Assembly: GCA_008501655.1 (NCBI GenBank)
Contig: QQUK01000313.1
Span: 1-18,339 of the forward strand
Origin: Calditrichota bacterium
GTDB lineage: Bacteria > Zixibacteria > MSB-5A5 > GN15 > FEB-12
DNA: 18,339 nucleotides
Reading direction: 5' to 3'
Shown here: positions 7,920 to 14,372 of the stretch, in pieces
How the letters are laid out: the number at the start of each line of letters is the position of its first letter
How positions within the stretch are numbered: position 1 is the first letter of the stretch
The notes under the pieces: model-generated
Databases searched by the model: none
Told to the model about the DNA's origin: nothing
What the model saw: only the letters and a program-made list of their open reading frames with translations
Program-made: the position numbers and the translations under genes

Positions 7920-9214
7920 TTAAGTTCCTCTAAAAGTTCAACCTGAATTTCAACACCATCATTGACAATTACAGATGAGCTCGATTTGGTTGTCAATTTT
8001 GAAACCGGATTAAAAATCAGTACATACGATTTATCAGCCTTTGGTGTATACCCACCGGCATTTGTAATATAGTAAGAAGCATCTCCGGAATTTTTGTAAG
8101 GGAAATATCCGGGGTTGAGAACCTCACCGGTTACTCTGACAAACCCTACTTTTATCGGGACAAACACCGAATCATTTGGTTGTAAATTTATTGAATTCAG
8201 CTTACTATCTGATTCGCTAACCGGTTTAGAAATCGGATATCTGAGGGTCGTGGCATGTCCTTCAAGATCGACTCTTGGCTTTCTGAACACAGTTAACAAT
8301 GATAAGTTCGCATCGGTCTGATTACCACCGGCTTGATTTATTAGTTCAGTGACTGTAAGTCCGTTTGTAAAGTCATATATACCGGGATTTGTAACTGCAC
8401 CAAAAATAGAAACAATATTCTGCTTATCTGTTTTTTGATAAATTTTTATAATATCGTCAGGTTGAATATTCTCAGGACCGATCTGTTTGTTCCCACGAAT
8501 AACGACAATCTTATTCTTGTCAGCAAACTGGTTAAACCCACCGGCAAGCGCAATCAATGTTTCATACGTATCCGTTTCTAAAAGCTCGATTTCCCGCGGT
8601 TTATTTACTTCCCCGATGACCTGCACACGGCTGGCTATCTTACCGGGAACGACAATTGTATTACCGGCATACAGATACGGATTTGATTTATGATCACCTA
8701 AGTTTTCAGCTTTATCGAGGTCAACAACCAGTTCCTTGACTCCACCGGTAAACAAAATGTTACGCAGCGAACCATCATCAGTAATCCCCCCCGCTTTATC
8801 AATCACAGATGATACTCTTTCAGAGGAGATCGCCTGATAAAATCCAGGACGCCTCACCGCACCGTATACTGCAATAGAAATCGGTCTCGGCTCTGTTATG
8901 GAAATCGAGATATTCTCAACCATATACAGTTTTTTTAAAATTGTGAGCAAAATCGTCTTAGTCTCAGAAAGTGATTTACCTTTAACATCAATCAACCCGA
9001 TCGTTTCGTGAATGATATTACTTTCTGGATTTATCGTTAGTTTGATTGATTTCAGATTTGAATTGATAAATGAAACCTCAAGCTGATCTCCGGGTCTCAT
9101 CATGTATAAATCAGGATTAATCGCATTATCAAATAACGGTTTGGTTTCCTGACTCATCAGATTTACTGCTGAAAGCAGAAACAGTAGAAATATGTATACG
9201 AAGGTTTTTCTCAT
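7916..9214 (-). CDS. Wza-like SLBB-domain polysaccharide export protein
   Basis: A 432-residue periplasmic/outer-membrane polysaccharide exporter of the Wza/OPX family. An N-terminal signal peptide (1-21, ending in M-S-Q-E) lacks a lipobox Cys, so it is not acylated like E. coli Wza. A poly-export domain starts at MMRPGDQLEV (38-47). SLBB-type repeats follow near 113-165 (VYGAVRRPGFY), 196-250 (VIGEVNKPREI), 267-312 (IFGAVTNPGIY) and 357-405 (VTGEVLNPGYF). No C-terminal amphipathic helix is obvious, so the outer-membrane pore may be a separate beta-barrel. It is the first gene of the operon, about 17 bases after the predicted transcription start, with no clear SD, and it overlaps the Wzz-like gene by four bases. 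Confidence 0.93.
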   Translation of the reverse strand: MRKTFVYIFLLFLLSAVNLMSQETKPLFDNAINPDLYMMRPGDQLEVSFINSNLKSIKLTINPESNIIHETIGLIDVKGKSLSETKTILLTILKKLYMVENISISITEPRPISIAVYGAVRRPGFYQAISSERVSSVIDKAGGITDDGSLRNILFTGGVKELVVDLDKAENLGDHKSNPYLYAGNTIVVPGKIASRVQVIGEVNKPREIELLETDTYETLIALAGGFNQFADKNKIVVIRGNKQIGPENIQPDDIIKIYQKTDKQNIVSIFGAVTNPGIYDFTNGLTVTELINQAGGNQTDANLSLLTVFRKPRVDLEGHATTLRYPISKPVSESDSKLNSINLQPNDSVFVPIKVGFVRVTGEVLNPGYFPYKNSGDASYYITNAGGYTPKADKSYVLIFNPVSKLTTKSSSSVIVNDGVEIQVELLEELK

Positions 9215-9237
9215 AATTTGTTATCAGTTAGAATGAT

Positions 9238-9266
9238 AGAATAGCCAAAAGAAGATTTATTGTCAA
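9238..9266 (-). promoter_or_regulatory. strong sigma70-like promoter of the polysaccharide operon
   Basis: On the minus strand a perfect TTGACA (9266-9261) and TATTCT (9243-9238) are 17 bases apart. The predicted start near 9231 gives a leader of about 17 bases to the ATG at 9214. This is one of the two best promoter matches in the window. Confidence 0.65.
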
Positions 9267-9312
9267 TCAATAACAAGTGAAATATCATTTCATGTGGAGG
9301 GTCAATTTTAGC

Positions 9313-9330
9313 TGAAAAATCAATTTTTCA
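9313..9330. repeat. 18-bp inverted repeat, possible operator in a divergent intergenic region
   Basis: TGAAAAAT and ATTTTTCA flank a central CA, making a near-perfect dyad between the minus-strand polysaccharide operon and the + strand mannosyltransferase-like gene. It lies 47 bases upstream of the TTGACA at 9261-9266. No T-tract or gene end is near, so a protein-binding site is more likely than a terminator. This is inference. Confidence 0.35.
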
Positions 9331-9417
9331 AATATTTAGCACCTGTTAAAATTTTAATTTCGCTTCTTACTTCTTTAGTATACATTGAAATGACACTAAG
9401 TTGAAGATGATAATAAT

Positions 9418-10521
9418 ATGAACATAGATTATGTAAAAAGCCCGAGATTCTACATCCCGACCCTCTCTTTTATAGTTTTTTTAGCCATTTTTGTTGCGCT
9501 GTTTCAATCAGGAGAGAAAAAATATACAGCTTTCCCCCGAATGCTGACTCAATGGGATGGACAGCATTACCTCTCAATTGCCCGGGATGGATACAAAGTT
9601 GAGCCATGCACAAACAGGGTTTCCACAATTTGCGGTAATGTCGGCTGGTTTCCGGGCTATCCCCTTGTTGCCTATTTGCTTTCCTGGATACCCTTAAATA
9701 TACAATATATTCTGATTGGATTAAGCTGGCTCTCATTCTGGTTGGCGCTCCTGCTACTATATGGCATAACTGAAGATTTCTTCAATCAGAAGATTGCCGT
9801 TACAACGCTTATTGCTTTGTTCGTTTTTCCAACATCATTTTACTTTTTAACAGTGTTTCCGTATTCGCTCTATCTTTTGACAGTACTTGTAATTTTTAAA
9901 CTCTTTTTTAAAAAAAATTATATCCTTTTGACCCCTTTGTGCGGGCTGTTGGCAGTGATTTATCCATCCGGTATCGTCATCACCCTCCCTTTGTTGATTT
10001 ATATGATTATTGAAAGAAATGAACTACCGAAATCAGTTTTTATTAAAATTGGTTCTGCGATTACCGCAGTAGGCGCAGGACTGATTTTATACTGTTTGTA
10101 TTATTATGTTACTTTTGATAATTTCTTTTTATATACAGATTTTCAATCACAATGGTTTTACGCACACAAGGCAGCTTTCCCGTTATATATTGTACTGAAA
10201 GATATATCAACAATGGAATATCAGCATCCTGTCTGGATAATGCTTCTGTTTATACCGTTATTTACTTCCATATTTTTCAATAAAAAAGTAAACATCTATC
10301 TTTTGATTTATATGTTTGGTATTTTTCTGTTCACCCCAACTGCCGGCACTACCGATTGTTTTTACAGGCATATTCTGGTAGCATTTCCATTTTTTATTAT
10401 GATTGGTAGCGCAATTGAACGGAAAAAAATTCGCTATCTGCTCCCTTTATATATAGTCATATCTTTATACTATATGTTTTCGATTTATCTTCCTTATTAT
10501 AAGACCGGTCAACTGATGTAG
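9418..10521 (+). CDS. PIG-V-like polytopic mannosyltransferase-type glycosyltransferase
   Basis: A 367-residue integral membrane protein with about nine or ten hydrophobic helices. The first luminal/periplasmic loop carries QWDGQHYLSIARDGY (45-59) and GWFPGYPL (76-83). These match the W-D-x-x-x-Y and F-x-P-x-x-P signatures of PIG-V family (GT-C) enzymes, which transfer mannose or another sugar from a polyprenyl-phosphate donor; Asp47 would be the catalytic acidic residue. It is transcribed away from the polysaccharide operon and may supply sugar to the same or another surface glycan. The start is ATG at 9418 with only a weak GAAGATG about seven bases upstream. A TATACA near 9380 is the only -10-like element I see, without a good -35. 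Its TAG is immediately followed by the reverse-strand stop of the remnant at 10522. The family is well supported; donor and acceptor are unknown. Confidence 0.8.
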   Translation: MNIDYVKSPRFYIPTLSFIVFLAIFVALFQSGEKKYTAFPRMLTQWDGQHYLSIARDGYKVEPCTNRVSTICGNVGWFPGYPLVAYLLSWIPLNIQYILIGLSWLSFWLALLLLYGITEDFFNQKIAVTTLIALFVFPTSFYFLTVFPYSLYLLTVLVIFKLFFKKNYILLTPLCGLLAVIYPSGIVITLPLLIYMIIERNELPKSVFIKIGSAITAVGAGLILYCLYYYVTFDNFFLYTDFQSQWFYAHKAAFPLYIVLKDISTMEYQHPVWIMLLFIPLFTSIFFNKKVNIYLLIYMFGIFLFTPTAGTTDCFYRHILVAFPFFIMIGSAIERKKIRYLLPLYIVISLYYMFSIYLPYYKTGQLM

Positions 10522-10644
10522 TTATTCGACAAGCTGTACCCGCTTGAGAATATCCCCTTTTGAATATGAAATATAATTAGTATCATCATAGGTGATATAA
10601 CCACCCTGAATTCCCCCGGAGATAAGAATGAAACGTAAAATTAT
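10522..10644 (-). pseudogene. possible 3' remnant of a degraded gene
   Basis: Between a TAA at 10645-10647 and a TAA at 10522-10524 the minus strand is open for 40 codons without a plausible start. The translation is protein-like: ISGGIQGGYITYDD, then TNYISYSKGD, ending ILKRVQLVE. It has an alternating Gly/Tyr/Asp pattern reminiscent of the last strands of a beta-rich extracytoplasmic protein. It is out of frame with the lipoprotein gene that ends at 10661. It could be the tail of a formerly longer gene or chance; I do not recognise the family. Confidence 0.3.
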
Positions 10645-10660
10645 TTAGAAAGTCTTAATC

Positions 10661-11110
10661 TCACTGTTTAAGAATGATCTGATAGAGTGAATCATAATAG
10701 ACATTCTGCGCATCAGTACCTTGCACAGATTTGGTAATATGAATCTCTCCGGGAATATTGATAAAGTCAGCAGCAAATGTCCCGAATGGTGCTCTATTCT
10801 GGCAATTATTACCAGCAACATTTGTCGGATCAAAAGATGCTTTCCCTGTTCCAAAATCAAGTATTGTACCTGAATTACTACACATTTCATTCAACCCGCG
10901 AATATGATAAAATATAGACATTTCATAGGTCGTATTTCTTATCACACGAAAGGTTATAGAATCTTCTAAAATCTCATCCTCAGTTAAGGTCAAATCACGT
11001 ACCAAATAAGTACCGACAAATTTTTCATCCTGGGGACCTAAATCAGGTTCATTCTCGCAGCCTGTTAAAGATATACAGACTACGAGAACACTTAAAATAA
11101 TCTTATTCAT
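10661..11110 (-). CDS. small predicted lipoprotein, unknown function
   Basis: A 149-residue protein with a textbook lipoprotein signal: a Lys near the start, a hydrophobic core, and the lipobox L-T-G-C with the acylated Cys at 18. The mature part opens acidic (ENEPDLGPQDEKF), then FVGTYLVRDLTLTEDE, alternating beta-type segments, a CSNSGT...CQNRAP pair of Cys that could form a disulfide, and a final YDSLYQIILKQ. The G-T-Y start and beta pattern recall lipocalin-like small lipoproteins, but I cannot assign a family. It begins five bases after the pyrG stop and so should be cotranscribed with kdsB and pyrG. A GTGGAAG lies inside the pyrG end, but farther from the ATG than is usual. Likely envelope-located. 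Confidence 0.8.
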   Translation of the reverse strand: MNKIILSVLVVCISLTGCENEPDLGPQDEKFVGTYLVRDLTLTEDEILEDSITFRVIRNTTYEMSIFYHIRGLNEMCSNSGTILDFGTGKASFDPTNVAGNNCQNRAPFGTFAADFINIPGEIHITKSVQGTDAQNVYYDSLYQIILKQ

Positions 11111-11115
11111 AGATA

Positions 11116-12774
11116 TTAGTTTGTAACTTCCACCGATTCTTTATCAGTTTTTTTGGTTTTTTTTTCAAAATAAGTAACGGCGGCTTTTACAAAATCCCGG
11201 AAGAGCGGATGTGGTTTAGTCGGTCTTGATTTGAGCTCAGGATGGAACTGCACTCCGACAAACCAGGGATGATCTTTGACTTCAACGATCTCGACCAAAC
11301 GATTATCAGGAGAAACCCCGGCCATAATCAGACCATGCTGCATCAGCATTTCTCTATAGGAATTATTCAGTTCATAGCGGTGTCTATGCCGCTCTGAAAT
11401 ATCTGATTTCTGATAAGCATCTTCAGATTTTGTATTCTTTTCAACAGTACATGGATATGCTCCTAAGCGCATAGTTCCGCCTAAATCGGTCACACCTTCC
11501 TGATCAGCCATCAAATGAATTACCGGATGTTTTAAATCACGATAAAATTCATAACTATGAGCATCTTCAAGATTACAAACATTTCTGGCATATTCGATTA
11601 CAGCACACTGCATACCGAGACAAATACCTAAAAATGGTATATTGTTTTCACGAACATAACGGATTGCTTCGATTTTTCCTTCAACACCCCGTTCCCCAAA
11701 TCCACCGGGAATGAGCAGTCCGTCAACATCATTTAAGAACTTTTCAGGACCATGTTTTTTAATCTCTTCGGAGGATACCCAGACCAGATCTACTTCGGCA
11801 TCAGATGAAACACCGGCATGAACAAAAGATTCAATAATCGATTTATATGCATCCTTCAGATTTACATATTTTCCGCAGATACCGATTTTAATATGTTTTT
11901 GCGGATTGATAATCTTTTCAACCATCTGTTCCCATTCAAGAATATCAGGAGCCGGAACATCCCAACCAAAATGATTGCAGACAATATCATCTATTCCCTG
12001 AGCATGCAGATTTAATGGAACACCATAAATAGTAGAAACATCTTCAGCCGTGATAACCGCTTTTGTCGGTACGGAACAGAACAATGAAATCTTTTTACGC
12101 AAATCATCGGTAATCGGTTTTGCTGAACGGCATAAAAGCATATTCGGCTGGATTCCGATACCGCGAAGCTCTTTGACTGAATGCTGAGTAGGTTTTGTCT
12201 TAAATTCACCGGCAGTCCTGATATAAGGCACAAGTGTTACATGCAGGTACATAACATTATCCAAACCGTCTTCCAAGCCGATCTGTCGAATTGCTTCTAA
12301 AAATGGAAGTGATTCAATATCACCGACAGTTCCGCCGATCTCAACGATTGTGACGTCAGGTTTTTCTTCTGAACGCTCAAAATGTTTAATCCGCTTTTTA
12401 ATCTCTTCGGTAATATGAGGAATGACCTGAACGGTAGCACCAAGATAATCCCCCCGACGTTCACGGGTGATAACAGTATTATAAACCTGACCGGTTGTAA
12501 CATTGTTTTCCTTGGAAAGCGAGGAATCTAAAAACCGTTCATAATGTCCTAAATCAAGATCTGTTTCGGAACCATCATCGGTAACATACACTTCCCCATG
12601 CTGAAACGGATTCATTGTACCCGGATCGACATTGATATACGGATCACATTTAATATTAGCAACTTTAAGACCCCGTTTAATAAGCAACAACCCCAAAGAA
12701 GATGCTGATATCCCTTTCCCTAAGGATGATACAACTCCTCCTGTAACAAAAATATATTTTGTCTTATCTGCCAT
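11116..12774 (-). CDS. pyrG: CTP synthase
   Basis: CTP synthase converts UTP to CTP using glutamine and ATP. The 552 residues match the family length. The N-terminal amidoligase domain begins YIFVTGGVVSSLGKGISAS (7-25, P-loop) and contains CDPYINVDPGTMNP (43-56) and EIGGTVGDIE (145-154). The C-terminal class I glutamine amidotransferase domain has GGFGERG (357-363), the nucleophile Cys385 in FLGICLGMQ, and the His511/Glu513 pair in VQFHPELKSRP. The start is ATG at 12774 with AAGGTG four bases upstream. It follows kdsB by 8 bases. KdsB consumes CTP, so coexpression is logical; kdsB-pyrG neighbours are common in Gram-negative genomes. All catalytic residues are in place. Confidence 0.98.
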   Translation of the reverse strand: MADKTKYIFVTGGVVSSLGKGISASSLGLLLIKRGLKVANIKCDPYINVDPGTMNPFQHGEVYVTDDGSETDLDLGHYERFLDSSLSKENNVTTGQVYNTVITRERRGDYLGATVQVIPHITEEIKKRIKHFERSEEKPDVTIVEIGGTVGDIESLPFLEAIRQIGLEDGLDNVMYLHVTLVPYIRTAGEFKTKPTQHSVKELRGIGIQPNMLLCRSAKPITDDLRKKISLFCSVPTKAVITAEDVSTIYGVPLNLHAQGIDDIVCNHFGWDVPAPDILEWEQMVEKIINPQKHIKIGICGKYVNLKDAYKSIIESFVHAGVSSDAEVDLVWVSSEEIKKHGPEKFLNDVDGLLIPGGFGERGVEGKIEAIRYVRENNIPFLGICLGMQCAVIEYARNVCNLEDAHSYEFYRDLKHPVIHLMADQEGVTDLGGTMRLGAYPCTVEKNTKSEDAYQKSDISERHRHRYELNNSYREMLMQHGLIMAGVSPDNRLVEIVEVKDHPWFVGVQFHPELKSRPTKPHPLFRDFVKAAVTYFEKKTKKTDKESVEVTN

Positions 12775-12782
12775 AGTACACC

Positions 12783-13517
12783 TTATTTATAAATACCTTC
12801 AATTTTTTTCAAATCCTTTTTCGTATCAATTGAAACAGTTTCAAATTTAGATTTGTACACTTTCAGGGTGTGACCGTTTTCCAAAATCCGCATCTGTTCA
12901 AGTGATTCCGCTTTTTCAATCGGTGACTGTTTCCATGAGGCAAACTTCGAAATGCCTGATTTGGTAAACAGATATATTCCTATATGATAATAATATGCAA
13001 AGTTCTTATAATCAACCTTTTTGGTATCTCTGATATACGGAAGAGGGAACCGTGAGAAGGTTATCGCATGGTCGTCTCTGTCCAAAGTCAATTTCACATT
13101 ATTCGGATCCGTAAGTTCTCTCGTTGATGTTATCTTTTTAGCAATAGTTCCGAATTCTTCATTCTTTTCAGATTTAAACTTTTTGACGACTCTATCAAGT
13201 CCAGCTGTTTTTAAACCAAAATTGTCAGCCTGAATATTAACATAAATATCACCTGAGACTTTTCGGCTGACTTCATGTAAGCGGTCGGAGCCTGTTCGAT
13301 GCTTTCCAGATGTCCGGATAACCTGAGCACCGAACTTATGTGCCTCCATTTCAATTTCCTTGGAATCAGTGGCGATATAAAACGCATCTATCTCTTTTGA
13401 TTTAGTTAGTTCGTGATGTATATAATAAAGAAGCGGCTTTCCAAGATACCGATAGAGAACCTTTTTGGGAAACCGCTGAGAGTTTAATCGCGCTGGTATG
13501 ACTCCGATGACTTTCAT
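12783..13517 (-). CDS. kdsB: 3-deoxy-manno-octulosonate cytidylyltransferase (CMP-KDO synthetase), divergent
   Basis: KdsB activates KDO with CTP to CMP-KDO for lipid A core synthesis in the cytoplasm. The 244-residue length is typical. Visible motifs: IPARLNSQRFPKKVL (7-21, nucleotide-binding), ATDSKEI (49-55), GKHRTGSDRL (71-80), YHIGIYLF (177-184), ESLEQMRILENG (204-215) and VSIDTKKDL (228-236). The NxQGDEP segment that holds the metal-binding Asp in well-known KdsB proteins reads NIQADNFG here (94-101): Asp98 is kept, the following E-P is not. That may mean a related CMP-sugar substrate (another CMP-ulosonic acid), but overall similarity favours KDO. The start is ATG at 13517 with AAGGA 10 bases upstream. 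It overlaps a small upstream ORF by ATGA and precedes pyrG by 8 bases. Confidence 0.85.
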   Translation of the reverse strand: MKVIGVIPARLNSQRFPKKVLYRYLGKPLLYYIHHELTKSKEIDAFYIATDSKEIEMEAHKFGAQVIRTSGKHRTGSDRLHEVSRKVSGDIYVNIQADNFGLKTAGLDRVVKKFKSEKNEEFGTIAKKITSTRELTDPNNVKLTLDRDDHAITFSRFPLPYIRDTKKVDYKNFAYYYHIGIYLFTKSGISKFASWKQSPIEKAESLEQMRILENGHTLKVYKSKFETVSIDTKKDLKKIEGIYK

Positions 13518-13651
13518 CTGTTGCTCATCCTTTGGTCACAATCAGTAAATATCAGAGCAATTCCTTGAGCCAGGTAATCTTCAGTATTTTGGGGGATTTT
13601 TAAAAGTACAGATTCCGCGTTGCGGCTTATTTCACGAATTCCTATCGGCAT
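13514..13651 (-). CDS. candidate 45-residue small ORF leading the kdsB-pyrG operon
   Basis: An ATG at 13651 opens a 45-codon frame beginning MPIGIREISRNAES, containing NTEDYLAQGIALIF and ending DQRMSNR. Its TGA overlaps the kdsB start as ATGA, the usual sign of translational coupling. The predicted promoter (13657-13685) would start transcription at or within a base of this ATG, so the message would be leaderless; there is no SD. An in-frame TAG lies two codons upstream, so the frame cannot extend. The peptide is soluble, mixed charge, with no signal peptide or membrane segment. I do not recognise a family. It could be a real small protein, a coupling/leader peptide that controls kdsB, or chance. 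Confidence 0.42.
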   Translation of the reverse strand: MPIGIREISRNAESVLLKIPQNTEDYLAQGIALIFTDCDQRMSNR

Positions 13652-13656
13652 AGGCT

Positions 13657-13685
13657 ATGATAAACATAAACGAAATAGCTGTCAA
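13657..13685 (-). promoter_or_regulatory. strong sigma70-like promoter of the kdsB-pyrG operon
   Basis: On the minus strand TTGACA (13685-13680, perfect) and TATCAT (13662-13657, five of six) are 17 bases apart. Predicted initiation at about 13650-13651 coincides with the ATG of the 45-codon ORF and lies about 133 bases upstream of the kdsB start. Confidence 0.65.
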
Positions 13686-13812
13686 GCTCTAAACCGCTTT
13701 TTGTATGTCATTACCTATCAGCACGTTAACTTAATACCTGATAATTTTTGAGCTTTTTTTCAACCAACCTCTTTCAATTTTCGTACAAATGTAGTATATT
13801 AGTTTAGAAGCG

Positions 13813-13846
13813 AGCAGTTGGATGTTATTGGGATACACTAACTGCT
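13813..13846. repeat. inverted repeat overlapping the receiver-gene promoter
   Basis: AGCAGTT (13813-13819) and AACTGCT (13840-13846) form a perfect 7-bp dyad around 20 bases. It brackets the -35 element of the downstream promoter. This could be a split operator or a hairpin; without a T-tract a terminator is unlikely. Confidence 0.35.
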
Positions 13847-13856
13847 TATGTATTAT
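13828..13856 (+). promoter_or_regulatory. promoter of the receiver-domain gene
   Basis: TTGGGA (13828-13833) and TATTAT (13851-13856) are 17 bases apart. The predicted start near 13863 gives a leader of about 25 bases to the ATG at 13888. The flanking inverted repeat overlaps the -35. Confidence 0.45.
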
Positions 13857-13887
13857 AGTATTGTAATCTTAGGGATTGGTAAGGCGA

Positions 13888-14256
13888 ATGAACAAAAAAG
13901 TAATAATTGCTGCCAATAATATGATCTTTACATCCAAGATTATGACGATCCTTGACGGTATGGATGCCGAAGGAATCAAGGCTATCAGGTCAGATGATAT
14001 CTTTACAAAAGCCCAGGAGATAAAACCGGATTTGATCATTATTGATCTTAATCTGAACGGTATAGAAGCACCATCGCTCATCAATAAACTTCGCTCATAC
14101 GGTGCTACCCAGTCTATTCCGATTGTTTGTTACTCTCCCCATGTTCTCAAAGATCAGATGAAAGCAGCAAAAACCGCCGGTGCTACCGAAGTCTATCCGA
14201 ACTCAAAAATGACTTCTCGCATGAATAATATTTTGAGTAAGTATATAGAGAGTTAA
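13888..14256 (+). CDS. stand-alone degenerate response-regulator receiver domain
   Basis: A 122-residue CheY-fold protein with no output domain, starting at the ATG at 13888 (a TTG four codons earlier abuts its AGGGA and is less likely; AAGG precedes the ATG closely). Beta-strand 1 reads VIIAANNMIF: the acidic Asp/Glu pair that binds magnesium is replaced by Asn10-Asn11. The phospho-acceptor Asp53 is kept in LIIIDLNLNG (49-58). Ser83 stands at the Thr/Ser switch position in IPIVCYSPH. The conserved Lys is displaced (VYPNSKM, Asn105 at the expected place and Lys107 nearby). So it probably does not phosphorylate normally and may act as a binding scaffold, like other pseudo-receivers. No histidine kinase lies in the window. 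It has its own promoter and terminator, hence it is monocistronic. Confidence 0.82.
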   Translation: MNKKVIIAANNMIFTSKIMTILDGMDAEGIKAIRSDDIFTKAQEIKPDLIIIDLNLNGIEAPSLINKLRSYGATQSIPIVCYSPHVLKDQMKAAKTAGATEVYPNSKMTSRMNNILSKYIES

Positions 14257-14272
14257 AAGAAAATATGAGTTT

Positions 14273-14307
14273 AAAAACCGGACTATGTAATTAGTCCGGT
14301 TTTTTTT
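14273..14307 (+). terminator. intrinsic terminator of the receiver gene
   Basis: A 12-bp perfect stem (AAAAACCGGACT at 14273-14284 with AGTCCGGTTTTT at 14293-14304), with an 8-base loop, runs into a U-tract (T at 14300-14307). It starts 17 bases after the stop codon. Confidence 0.92.
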
Positions 14308-14372
14308 ATTTCATTTTCATATTTCTGACCTTTTTATACTTCAAAGTTGTATAATCATTTAATGGAGGAATG

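Noticed and set aside
10645..10890. 81-residue minus-strand open frame
   Set aside because: It overlaps the lipoprotein gene in another frame. The lipoprotein has a clear signal and lipobox, so this is a shadow.
13690..13760. AAGCTC/GAGCTT dyad with a T-run (13751-13760)
   Set aside because: The two 6-bp arms are about 60 bases apart and no + strand gene ends there.
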